Source: Kalmanozyma brasiliensis GHG001
Taxonomy: Eukaryota; Basidiomycota; Ustilaginomycetes; Ustilaginales
Length of the DNA stretch: 64,000 bases
Direction: 5' to 3'
Assembly: GCF_000497045.1 (NCBI RefSeq)
Contig: NW_015961954.1
Coordinates: 62,001 to 126,000, forward strand
Shown here: positions 9,709 through 19,391 of the stretch, piece after piece
Position numbering within the stretch: the stretch's first letter is position 1
Layout of the letters: each line of letters starts with the position of its first letter
Translations under genes and position numbers: made by a program
The notes under the pieces: model-generated
Told to the model about the DNA's origin: nothing
Seen by the model: only the letters and a program-made list of their open reading frames with translations
The model's database searches: none

Positions 9709-10656
9709 TTACTGGCCGTACTTCTTGCCAGTGATGAGTTCGTATGCCTCCCTGTACTTTTCCTCGGTCCTCTTGACCACGTCGTCGGGCAGTGTCACAG
9801 GCACGCCCTGATCCGCGGCCTTGTCCAGCCCGTTCGCCTTCAACCAGTCCCGCACGTATTGCTTGTCGAAGCTGTCCTGCCCACGACCGACGGCGTACTT
9901 TTCCGCGGACCAGAAACGCGAGCTGTCCGGTGTGAGCACTTCGTCCACCAGAATCATGTGGTCGTCGCCGACGATGCCGAATTCGAACTTGGTGTCTGCC
10001 AAGATGATGCCGCGCGACTTGGCGTGCGCCGCAGCTTTGGAGTAGAGTGCGACAGCAGCGGTCGACATGCGTTTCGCGAGATCAGCACCGATGATGCCGT
10101 CCACTTTGTCGGGGTGGATGTTCTCGTCGTGCTCGCCCTGCTCTGCTTTTGTGCTCGGGGTGAAGAGCGGGCCGGTGGGGAGCTCTTGCGATTCTTGAAG
10201 ACCTTCAGGGAGTTGAATGCCGTGGACGGTGCCAGTTCGCTTGTACTCTGCCCAGCCGCTGCCGGTGATGTATCCGCGGACGATGGCTTCGATGGGCAAC
10301 ACCTTTGCGCGCTTGACCAGCATCGAGCGGCCCTCGACCTGGTGCTTGACGCTGTCGAGAGTCTGCTTGAGCTCCGCAGGAAAGTCGGCGTAGTCGGTAG
10401 CAATGATGTGCGACTCGATAAGGGAAGGCGTCAGGAGACCGAACCAGAAGGTCGAAAGGGCGTGAAGGAGCTTGCCCTTGTTGGGGATGCCGTTCTGCAA
10501 GATGATGTCGAAGGCGGATATCCTGTCGGTAGCGACAAAGAGGATGGCACCCGCATGAGGACCCTCGGTGAGGCCTGCATCGTAGACGTCGCGGACCTTG
10601 CCCTTTGCGATGAGTTTGAGGGGCAGGTCGGTGGATACGATGGCTGATTGCGACAT
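9709..10656 (-). CDS. ade1: Phosphoribosylaminoimidazole-succinocarboxamide (SAICAR) synthase
   Basis: Cytosolic purine-biosynthesis enzyme that ligates aspartate to CAIR with ATP to give SAICAR. The 315-residue protein matches the usual fungal monofunctional length (about 300). It starts with the nucleotide-binding KGKVRDVYD segment and contains both family signatures: LPIEAIVRGYITGSGW in the middle and LADTKFEFG further on. The ATG at 10656 is unambiguous. A perfect TGAGTCA Gcn4-type site lies 166 bases upstream of the start, consistent with general amino-acid/purine control (inference). It sits between the two kinesin genes: convergent with kinesin-5 (216 bases), divergent from kinesin-6. 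Confidence 0.96.
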   Translation of the reverse strand: MSQSAIVSTDLPLKLIAKGKVRDVYDAGLTEGPHAGAILFVATDRISAFDIILQNGIPNKGKLLHALSTFWFGLLTPSLIESHIIATDYADFPAELKQTLDSVKHQVEGRSMLVKRAKVLPIEAIVRGYITGSGWAEYKRTGTVHGIQLPEGLQESQELPTGPLFTPSTKAEQGEHDENIHPDKVDGIIGADLAKRMSTAAVALYSKAAAHAKSRGIILADTKFEFGIVGDDHMILVDEVLTPDSSRFWSAEKYAVGRGQDSFDKQYVRDWLKANGLDKAADQGVPVTLPDDVVKRTEEKYREAYELITGKKYGQ

Positions 10657-10821
10657 ATTGAGTGCCGGCGTGAAACTGCGTCCGATGGTGCTGGAAGATG
10701 GTCCAGAAGCTTAAAAAAGTTGATGGTGTTGAGTGCGAGTCATTTCAGCTTGCCCCTTCTCAACGGCCATTTTCTGTTGCTTGCGAACCAACGCACGGCC
10801 AATAGCCAAAAATCAGCTAGT

Positions 10822-10828
10822 TGAGTCA
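10822..10828 (-). promoter_or_regulatory. Gcn4/Cpc1-type site TGAGTCA upstream of ade1
   Basis: A perfect palindromic-core TGAGTCA lies 166 bases upstream of the ade1 start, followed closely by a CRE-like TGACGTC. Fungal Gcn4/Cpc1/CpcA bZIP factors bind this heptamer upstream of amino-acid and purine genes. Functional use here is inferred. Confidence 0.45.
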
Positions 10829-11254
10829 AGATGACGTCTTAACACGTAAAGACGACACGTGACCTCTTGTCGTGGACGCGGTACAGGGGCCCTGGAGTTG
10901 TGGGGTGTCACTGAACAGCCAAAACTGTCAAACGCCCTTCATCCAGGCGATGTTGAGCTTGCAAGAACACCTGAACGTCACTGTTCAAGGTCCTATGAGC
11001 CCCACCCTTGGTTCGACAGTGTCTCTCAGCGATCTCTGTACGCTGTCTGATCACGGATTGCTCCACCTCGTGAAACGGCTTGACTCGCTTCTCATGGCAA
11101 GCTGCACTGAGCAGAAGGCGCTTTGTATCCTTGAGAAGACTGCCGTCTGTCGAATCTTGCTTTGCAAGTCGCTCGGTGACCTCAGTCCTGCAAAGCCGCT
11201 GGGTCTGGCAAGATGTGGAGAACTGTAGCCGAGTCGAGCTGAGAACAACACTTG

Positions 11255-11285
11255 AAACGCGCTTCTCAGCTTCAAAACGCGCTTC
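11255..11285 (+). repeat. Two copies of AAACGCGCTTC upstream of kinesin-6
   Basis: The 11-mer AAACGCGCTTC occurs at 11255-11265 and again at 11275-11285, 20 bases apart, about 260-290 bases upstream of the kinesin-6 start. The CGCG core resembles MBF/SBF-type G1/S or cell-cycle boxes (ACGCGT, CGCGAAA). Binding is not shown by the sequence. Confidence 0.4.
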
Positions 11286-11542
11286 GGAAAAAAGTGAGGC
11301 TCAAAAACAGTCAGCGCTGCTCGTGTTGCTCTTAGTGTGACTTTGAAAGAAAGCGCAGCAGTTGAAATTAATTTGGAATCGATCCAAACCCTGATCACGC
11401 ATCCACCACGGCCTCTCTCCACCATCACAACGTCGGCCCTATCTGATCGGGAAACAGGCCCACAACTCGTCACTCCCGCACACACGGGACAGCCACATCT
11501 CGTTGATCGCTCGCGGCCGCGATTGGTAGCACCGCCAACGAC

Positions 11543-14500
11543 ATGGCAAAGCCTGCCGCAAGGCATGCCACCCCGGACGGCGAGAACGATCCCACGCTTG
11601 CTACTCCTCGAGCCAAACCAGCTCAGCTACTGCCTTCTCGCAGTAGCATGACCAACATCACAAACTCCGTCGCCTCGAAACGAATCCTGCCTCCGCACAT
11701 GCAATCAGCTGCCATGCCAAAGCGACCCTCCGAGTCACTCAAATCTGCCATGAGCAGCTCTTCCAATGCGACCCCTCAGCCGAGGAGGAAGCGCACAGAT
11801 GCGGAACCCGCCACCGTCACCCCTCGCCCCAAAACCTTCTTTGACAAATCTTCCGGTATGCGCCAGATGCAGTCCGTCAGCGACATCTCTAGGCTCACAG
11901 CCGCTTCCTCCTCCAGCGATGATACCTCCAGAGCCGATGAGATCGAGCCCGTCAAAGCGTACCTCCGCATCCGACCTCCTTCCAACGATGCGCCCAAAGA
12001 GTCGGCTCGTCCTTACATCGAGGTCGTCAGCGATACCGAGGTTCTAATGCACCCTCCTTCTCAATCCGCTTATAGCAGCGGTATCCCCGGTTTCAGGTCA
12101 AGAACCGCCAGCATCGCCCCTCCGACCAAGTACATCTTCAGCAAAGTCTTTGGCAGTCAGACCAACTCTTCTGGCGCCCAGCAAGACATGTCTCAGTCCG
12201 CCTTCTTCCAGCAGACCACACTGCCCCTCGTGGAAGCACTCCTCCAGGGCGAGAGCGGCCTCATGTTCACCTACGGAGTCACCAACTCGGGCAAGAGCCA
12301 CACCGTCATGGGCAATAGCGAAGCCGGAGGCGCAGGCATTCTGCCCCGCTCGCTCGACGTCATCTTCAACAGCATCAAAGGTGTCGAGAGTACCGCAAGC
12401 ATCCAGCCCTCCGGTGTTTCTGGGGTTCAGCGCTTCGACAAGCAGTCTGCACAAGCCGAGGCCACTTCCAGCCTCGGTGTAAATCCGTTTTTGATTCCCA
12501 GCGTCTCCCGCCGGCTCTTCGGGGAGGCCCCTTCTCGGGCTGCAAAGCCGTCAAAGCCCATGGAGCATGACGCTACCAAGGTACCCGTAGATCGCAACCT
12601 CCGATACAGCGTTTTCGTCAGCTACGTCGAGATCTACAACGAGAAGCTGTTCGACCTCCTCGATGTCTCGCCTGGCTCCACCCTCGGTCGCTCGGAATCG
12701 GTTCGTGGCTCCAATTGGAGTCTTGCCAACCTCGCAAACGCTGCCCCGAGCTCCATTCCTGCAAGCGCTAGCAGCATCACGCTGAACCGCAAACCGCTCA
12801 GTCTCAAGAACGACCACGAGAATGGCGGTAAATACGTCGCTGGTCTTCGCGAGATCAAGGTCACCTCGGCACAAGAGGCTCGCGACCTTCTGCATCGAGG
12901 TCAGGAGAATCGCGCAGTCTTTGGTACGATGGCCAACAGGGCCAGCTCGAGAAGTCACGGCATCTTTACCATCAAAGTCATTCGCCATCATGGGGGTCTC
13001 ACCACCCTGTCCGACGACGATCTCGACTCTTTCACCACCGCACGTCTCAGCATTGTCGATCTGGCAGGCAGCGAGCGTGTCGCCAACACCGGTCTGGCCA
13101 GCGGCGACCGTCTCAAGGAAGCCGGCAACATCAACAAGAGCTTGATGTGTCTCGGTCAGTGTCTCGAGACGCTCCGCAAAAATCAGGTGCGCCTCACAGG
13201 GTCCACCGAGGGCGGCCAAGCTGCGACGGTGAAGCGGCGCATGAGCATCGTGCCATTCCGTCACTCAAAGCTAACGGAGCTCTTCCAGAGCTTCTTTGTT
13301 GGCGAGGGCAAAGCTGTCATGATCGTCAACGCGAACCCTTACGATACGGGCTTCGATGAGAATTCGCACGTCATGAAGTTCAGCGCTATCGCCAAAGAGG
13401 TCGCCGTTCCTCGTCACACGGGCGCCGTAACCAAGATGTTGCCTCCGCTCCCGCCCGTACAAGAGCGCGCGTCAGGATCTCGCTCGCTGCCCAAGTCAAA
13501 ATCGAGCATCGACATCATCCCATCAGACAGCGAGACTAGCGCAGATGTCACCATCATCGAGGACGACGAAGAGCTCGACGACGAGAACCACGACTCTTTT
13601 GTCGACATGCTCGTCGAGAAGCACGAGGAGCTGCGCCAGAAGCTGCATGCTGCTGAGCTCCGCTGCGCCACCATCGAGGCCGAGGTGCGACAGGAGATGG
13701 CCGATGAGATGGAGCACCGTCTCCTCGAGATGGAGGAGTTCTACAACCGCAGAATGATGACCGACGCCGAGCAAAATGCACAATTCACCAATCGCAAGAT
13801 CGACTTGCTCGTCAGTACGCAAGCTCGAAACGAACCAGACCTTAGTACTCAAGGCGATTCCGAGTTGCACCTCTCCGATATGAGCGTCAGCGATGACGAC
13901 CATTACGAGTCTGGACACGACGAGGCGGAGGTCGAAGGTGCACTTGCTTCCAAGAGAGGCGGCGGTCTGGACCGCAGCATGAGCGAAGTCAGCGCTAGTG
14001 ATCAGGACAGCGTGTTTGACGATGCAGTCGAGGGTGACATCTCAGCGCCCATCGTCATTGACGACGATTCCGAACAGGAGCAAGCCTCTGACGGCGAACA
14101 TGATGACGACGACGAGTCTGCCATCCTCAAGCCAGGGAGGATTCCTCAGCGCCGAGCAGCCAGCCAGGGCAAAAACTACGCCATCTCCGAATCCTCCATC
14201 TCCGAAGCAGGAGAAGATGATTCTGACCTTGAGTCGGAATCTGACGCAGCGTCGGCGAGCGACGAGGACGACGACAACATGTCTTCAGCTGTCAGCGCTG
14301 CCGGCGACGACGAGAACGACAGCAGCGACGACAGCGACGCTGACGAAGATGACGATCCGGACAGCAGTAGGCTCGCAGCCGAAAGAGGCGAGACGCAGGC
14401 CTTCATTGAGATCGCGTCCAGCTTGCCCGACGGCAGCCTCGATTCTATCGCCAGCGCTCCTGTGGCAAAAGATTCGGACTCGTCCTTCGACGATGGCAGC

Positions 14501-14911
14501 GCCTTCTCTGACAGCGACGAGGACGAAGACTCTCGATCCGCACCACGTCCGCCACAACGCAAATCCGGTCGCACCAGCAACGTCAACAACAGCGCTCGCG
14601 GCAGCAACGGCAGCACTGCCACGACCCGCGCCCGTCGCTCTTCGAACAAGCCGCGCAATTCGGTCATCGACCTAGCTGGTCAGCTCACAGACCTGAGTGA
14701 CGCCAGCATGGTCGTCGAAGAGACCGTGACGCCTAAGAAGAAGCGCAAGCTGCGCAAGAAGGCGGCCGTGCAGGAAGACGACTGGGTCGAGCAGATCGGT
14801 GACTCGAGCCTCGTCGAGGCGGTCTACTCGACCAACAATAATTCAGCCAGGGCATCGGGCGCGAGTCGGGCTTCGCGCAGCTTCAGCAGTCGAAAGTCTG
14901 GTCGCTATTGA
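11543..14911 (+). CDS. kin6: Kinesin-6 (MKLP-like) motor with acidic tail and nuclear localisation signal
   Basis: Kinesin-6 motors bundle antiparallel microtubules of the anaphase spindle midzone (family knowledge). The 1122-residue protein has a motor spanning about 130-620, with the kinesin-6-type P-loop GVTNSGKS at 245-252 and switch II DLAGSE at 506. The stretch between P-loop and EIYNEKLFDL (363) is about 65 residues longer than in kinesin-5 of this window, matching the long loop inserts of kinesin-6. A short coiled coil follows (about 690-760), then about 220 residues very rich in Asp, Glu and Ser (780-1000), then a basic tail with PKKKRK from Pro1064, preceded by Thr-Pro, a possible Cdk site. 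The acidic tail is unusual. ATG 11543 is the first in frame. Confidence 0.88.
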   Translation: MAKPAARHATPDGENDPTLATPRAKPAQLLPSRSSMTNITNSVASKRILPPHMQSAAMPKRPSESLKSAMSSSSNATPQPRRKRTDAEPATVTPRPKTFFDKSSGMRQMQSVSDISRLTAASSSSDDTSRADEIEPVKAYLRIRPPSNDAPKESARPYIEVVSDTEVLMHPPSQSAYSSGIPGFRSRTASIAPPTKYIFSKVFGSQTNSSGAQQDMSQSAFFQQTTLPLVEALLQGESGLMFTYGVTNSGKSHTVMGNSEAGGAGILPRSLDVIFNSIKGVESTASIQPSGVSGVQRFDKQSAQAEATSSLGVNPFLIPSVSRRLFGEAPSRAAKPSKPMEHDATKVPVDRNLRYSVFVSYVEIYNEKLFDLLDVSPGSTLGRSESVRGSNWSLANLANAAPSSIPASASSITLNRKPLSLKNDHENGGKYVAGLREIKVTSAQEARDLLHRGQENRAVFGTMANRASSRSHGIFTIKVIRHHGGLTTLSDDDLDSFTTARLSIVDLAGSERVANTGLASGDRLKEAGNINKSLMCLGQCLETLRKNQVRLTGSTEGGQAATVKRRMSIVPFRHSKLTELFQSFFVGEGKAVMIVNANPYDTGFDENSHVMKFSAIAKEVAVPRHTGAVTKMLPPLPPVQERASGSRSLPKSKSSIDIIPSDSETSADVTIIEDDEELDDENHDSFVDMLVEKHEELRQKLHAAELRCATIEAEVRQEMADEMEHRLLEMEEFYNRRMMTDAEQNAQFTNRKIDLLVSTQARNEPDLSTQGDSELHLSDMSVSDDDHYESGHDEAEVEGALASKRGGGLDRSMSEVSASDQDSVFDDAVEGDISAPIVIDDDSEQEQASDGEHDDDDESAILKPGRIPQRRAASQGKNYAISESSISEAGEDDSDLESESDAASASDEDDDNMSSAVSAAGDDENDSSDDSDADEDDDPDSSRLAAERGETQAFIEIASSLPDGSLDSIASAPVAKDSDSSFDDGSAFSDSDEDEDSRSAPRPPQRKSGRTSNVNNSARGSNGSTATTRARRSSNKPRNSVIDLAGQLTDLSDASMVVEETVTPKKKRKLRKKAAVQEDDWVEQIGDSSLVEAVYSTNNNSARASGASRASRSFSSRKSGRY

Positions 14912-16894
14912 GGAGTGGCCGAGAGCCAGTGCGCCATACCATCTCTTGCTCTTTCTATCATCTCATCGTCCAATACCCATCTGTCTCGTTCTTCGATCTC
15001 GTGTGAATGTCTTCATGAGATTATGTGATGAGAAGAGGGCTTGACCAGCTTCGTGCGTGAGCAGATCAACGATGTCTGTCGTCTCATACCAGGCTTGCCA
15101 AGCGGTCGCCGCTGATGTCTCGGTCTGCGTCCATGGCTTGCGACCATGACGCACACAAAACGAGCCGGTCTTCAGCAAGGCTCCGAATTGACATCAGGTG
15201 GTTGCTGCACCCATCGGTCAAGCTGGAGGTCGTCAACGTTCAGAGACAGCACTTGGTGCGCTGACAGCTGCCGCAGTACATCCCTCACCTCCTGAGCTTG
15301 CGGAAATGCGGTCAGAGTTGCTGTCTCCGGGGTCTCTTTGGGTTGGACCTGATGGTCGAGTCGCTCGAAGTCCAGTTGAGTGCCCGTCGCTGGCGAAGCT
15401 CGTTCGCTTGACCTCACTGCTCGTTGTTCTTCTCGCTGAACGAGACTGATGTCCCTTTCGCCCCCCCATCTTGCAGTCGCTTGATCTCTAGACCCACGAA
15501 AGAGCCCATCGTCTGCAGCAGGACCGAGCATGGCCGCTCAACACCATCGTTGTCGCTGTTCAGTCTTGTTTGCGCGAAGCATTATCCATTCTGAGCTACG
15601 GCGCCGGCTCCCCATCCCCTTTGATCGCCCCGATGAAGAGCACACATACGCTCCGACTATTTCCCAAGCATGCATCTCTGTCCTCGTCTGCGCAGGAGTG
15701 ACCTTCGCCTCGCGTGGCTACTCAGTATGCGCCTTCTCGTAATACTACTTGGCGCGGGAGCCACTGCCTCTCGGTCGCCATCATGGCTTGCTCAATTGGA
15801 CTGACGGCAGTGGGAGAGGGTCGACGGATTCGTCGTCTCCGGGATCTTCACCTTGTCGGCATGACGATGTGATGTGACCGCGTTCGCTCGACTGAATTGC
15901 ACGGGCGAACAAACTTTTTCCCGACTGGGAAGCCGATTTGACCTTTGTGGGCGCAATTTGTGGGCCCTAAGCATTTCTGACCTCGAAAAAGACCGACAAA
16001 AGATCCGATTGATCAGATTGAACTCAAAGATGAGATTTTGCAATTGGCATCGATTGCGCATTCGACGTGTTGCACTCAAATTCACAAAGATGAGCAGAAT
16101 CGTGCTTATATTGTTCTTTTCAATGTTTTTTGACACTTCGCTCGATTTCTCGACCCCGCTTTTTAGCTGACATAGCAAAAACGACTCTCACAACTGCGAA
16201 AATCCGTTGCGAAGTGCCAATTTCTACGAAATTTTATCAACTTGTTTATGTGGGTGACCCTAAGCATCAAGCATGAGGACTTCAAAATATGCTTGCGTAG
16301 CCTTATTTGGGCCGACGTCGGCGACTCAAACTTCACAGCCGGGATTTTGATCAGCACTTTCGACAAAAGTTTCGTTGGACGACACATCTCCACAGGGTTG
16401 CGTTGACTCGGGCCTTGTCAGTGTTTTCTTCGTCGCTGACAATTTCTCTCACCAAAGGTAATTCACGTGTTTGACTCGGTGGCGCATCCGTTGGATGAGA
16501 TTGGGGACACCAATGAAAGATTGGCCCCAGCTCCGTCGCCGACCTTCTCCAAGGTAAGGGACGATGGCGAGCAGGGTGGGACGTCTCCGGTGCCGACCCG
16601 GCGGACGACGTGGGCTTGCACTATTCCCAAGCATGCCGACACCAAATGATGAAGTGGGGCCATCATTGCGATCGCGAGGGGAAGTCCTCCGAGCTTGTTC
16701 AAAGGTCGGCTCAATTGGTAAGGGACGAAGCGGAGGCATAACGAGGCGAGGGGAACGGCCGGCAGCCCGAGGGATAGGGCAAGGCGCCAACCCGATTGAT
16801 CTCGCTCAGGCTCACAAGCTGACGGGGACTTAAAAGAGGTGATGGTGAAGTGTATGCTGATTGAATGCGATGCTAATGCTGCAGGAAGGTGAAC
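14912..16894. other. Gene-free 2-kb region with an AT-rich island
   Basis: No convincing gene lies between the kinesin-6 stop and the rio2 stop, although the two genes converge and usually need only about 200 bases. A 119-codon minus-strand frame (15531-15172) has no recognisable domain. From about 15890 to 16400 the G+C content falls: I count 20 G+C in 60 bases at 16081-16140 and 24-28 in neighbouring 60-base lines, against clearly higher values in the genes. Possible explanations are a decayed mobile element, an origin-like segment or an unrecognised non-coding transcript. Confidence 0.5.
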
Positions 16895-18882
16895 TCAGAA
16901 GTCCATCGAGTCGCTGATCATGCGTGCCTTTCCGGTCTTGGCTTTGCCGCCGGCGTGAGCTCTGCCGCCCTTGCCAGCGTGTGCCTTGCGTCCGTGATGC
17001 TTCTCGGCGCGACGGGCAGCTTTAGCGCGATCGGTGGCCACCAATTGGGCAATTTTGGAGTCGTCACCGTCAAGCAAAGCTTTGCGGGCAGCACCGCGGG
17101 ATGGCTTGACGCCGTTTTCCGCTGCCGCCTTGGCTGCTTTGCGCTCTTTCCTGGTGAGTCCGTCGTCCTCTTCCTCTTCGCTCGTGGCATCCGTCCCGGA
17201 CTCATCCTCGTCTGAGCCCTCCTCATCCTCGTCGTCCTCGTCTTGTTCCTCGTCCTCTTCGTCCAATGAATCCTCGTTCTCAGGATCCGCGACCTCGATC
17301 ATCCCCTCCGTAGTGCTGAGACGCAGGGAGGACATGTACTGCGAAGTCATCAATCAGGAAAAAGTGTTTGTCAGTCTCACCGAACTCCAGCGTCCATACT
17401 CTTGTTTGAGGCAGCAGGGTGTACTTACCTGTTCAAGCTCGCGATCTTGTTTCGATCCACCAAATCCACTAGCCTTGGCGAGAAGATCGAGACGCACGTC
17501 GCCGGTCCCTGTTGTTGCTGCACCCTCCTCGCCCTCTGCGGCTTCGGAGTCTGGCGCCGGTTTTGGTAGCTTCGTTTGCTTACGTGCATATTCTGGCACG
17601 ACATCTTGGAAGCGAGGAAATTCGTCGGACTGGTACCGGAAGCGCTTCCGGAAAAACCTGCGTACGCACTCGACGTCGCGGTCGAAGTAGCTGATGAGGG
17701 CGGATGTAAGAAGGTGGTCAGCCACTGTCGCATCTTGCAGCCAGACCTGGCTAGACTCAGGTCCTGCACTTACTATTCGGCGTTTTCGTGGTTGATGCTG
17801 ACCATCTGCGGGAAGTCAATAAGGATCGGTTCAACGGTGACATCGTCTCCGAGATGGACCTGGCCCTCTGACGCGCCCTCATCGTCTTCTTCTTCTTCTT
17901 CCTCCTCATCCTCTTCATCTGCGGACCCATCGTCATATTCATCGTCCTCCGCGACCTGTAATGATGCTGATGCCACCACCCTCTGGAATCCGTTGCCGCG
18001 CTCAATTTCCTGTCCTTCCGCGAGATCTGCTTCGAGACCATCATTCTCCGCTTGGCGAGGCGCATCGCTCTGTTCCTGCCGACTCGTGCTCGCTGGCTCT
18101 GACTTCTTGGCTTGCGCCGCCCTGCCCGAGTCGGACTCGTAATCATCATCGCTGGAGGTTGTGACCTCTCGGATGAGCAAGTTGAACTCGTTGAAGTCAC
18201 CGTGGATGAGACCAGCTCGAGCGAGACGGACGATGAGCTTCATGAGAGCCGAGTATAGATGCGGAATCTGATCTGGTGGAAGTACGGCGATTTGTCGGAG
18301 TGGGAAAGCGTCGATGTAGGACATGACGATGCAGTGGCGAGCTTGATCGATAGGCTGTGGCACCGGGAAGCCGTGCTCGTGGAGAATCTTCATGAAGGCG
18401 TACTCCTTGGCTGCGGCGAGGCGACTCATGTACATCCAGCTGGCGCTCTTGCGTTTGCCCATGTAGTCACGCTTCTCCTTGATGGCTCGGAAACTGATTC
18501 GACCGAGACGGTGGATCTTGAGAACGCGCTGCTCCTGGTCTGGCGAGGAGACAATCATGATGTCGCTTTCCTTTCCTACACCGATACGCCTTCCGACGGC
18601 AGCGACGCTGTCTCGCTTGGAGAACGCACGCAGCGCAAGGTAGTCGTACCCTCCGTATGTGAGTCGATAGCCGTCGTATTTTGTGTTTTGCACTCTGGCG
18701 ATGAGGTTGCGCTTCGCCAGAGATCCAAGAAGTTTGTTGATACCAGAGTGATGAAGACCGCAGATCTGAGCGGCAAGCGTCGAGGGGACGACTTCATGAT
18801 TTTTGGAGCCCATCTCGACCGCAGTCAGGACGCGGAACTCCTGACTGGAGATGTAGCGCAGGTCCGTTGCATCCAACCTCAT
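16895..18882 (-). CDS. rio2: Serine/threonine-protein kinase Rio2 (40S ribosome maturation)
   Basis: Atypical kinase/ATPase needed for final maturation of the 40S subunit (family knowledge). Three exons on the minus strand: 18882-17774, 17690-17429, 17338-16895; introns of 83 and 90 bases, donors GTAAGT, acceptors CAG. The joined frame is exact, 604 residues. N-terminal winged helix (SQEFRVLTAVEMGSKNHEVV, KYDGYRLTYGGYDYLAL), then the RIO domain with GVGKESD nucleotide loop, catalytic HGDFNEFN (Asp229) and metal-binding IDFPQ (Asp356). Exon 2 continues with the conserved YYFDRDVECVRRFF. The C-terminus is acidic then basic, as in the family. Oddly, about 100 extra acidic residues sit between Asp229 and Asp356; in budding yeast Rio2 that spacing is about 24 (my recollection). 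It is convergent with kinesin-6 and divergent from npc2. Confidence 0.95.
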
Positions 18883-19391
18883 GGTGGGCGAGCGTCTGCG
18901 TTGGAGCTACTGGTAGTGAGGATGCAAGGTCAAGATGATGATGGTGAGGAGGTGGTGAAAGTAGCAAGAAGAATTCAGGCTCCACGGAAATTTTGTCAAA
19001 AAAAGTTGAGCCACGCTGAAGAGAGGACCCTGCAGAGCGGCGAGCTGTGAGTTGTGTTATATGTGATTTTTCCGAAATGTTACATCGACTGGCAATGACG
19101 AAACCAGAGAGGGGCCCGCAAAAAAAAAGAAACGGCGTCGATCCTAGAGAGGGTTCAGTTGCTTAAGCGACTTGCCTGCTGCAGCAAAACTACTGTTGCA
19201 GTCAGGCAGCAGCCAACTCCACATGCACGCCCATCCGGGCAGTTCATCAGTCTAATCCCAACATCCAAATTCGGCAGTGATATTGAGCTGAGTTGCCTCT
19301 CGTCATTGCACTCGTCCACCCTTGCCATCCACCGACGACCATACAGAGAGGCATCACGCTGCATTCACACCAGCGTTGGCACTCATTCATC
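18883..19391. promoter_or_regulatory. Bidirectional promoter region rio2 / npc2
   Basis: This 509-base gap separates divergent starts. On the rio2 side an AAATTTT word at 18988-18994 lies 106-112 bases upstream of the start and resembles the ribosomal RNA processing element. There is an A-run near 19120. Nothing else is recognised. Confidence 0.4.

Larger units (their letters stand above)
10657..11542. promoter_or_regulatory. Divergent intergenic region ade1 / kinesin-6
   Basis: This 886-base region holds both promoters. It contains the TGAGTCA site and a nearby TGACGTC on the ade1 side, and a close direct repeat of AAACGCGCTTC on the kinesin-6 side, both listed separately. Short open frames in it show no recognisable homology. 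Confidence 0.5.

Noticed and set aside
5926..14911. Kinesin-5, ade1 and kinesin-6 as a functional mitotic gene cluster
   Set aside because: Two kinesin genes near each other with an unrelated purine gene between is best explained by chance; no shared promoter elements were seen.
15172..15531. 119-codon minus-strand frame beginning at a good ATG
   Set aside because: No recognisable domain, poor agreement with the codon preference of neighbouring genes, and no clean splice to adjacent open frames.
15661..16636. Short direct repeats (10-13 bases, e.g. TTCCCAAGCATGC) in the gene-free region as transposon ends
   Set aside because: Exact matches of this length occur by chance many times in 64 kb, and there are no flanking duplications or transposase remnants.
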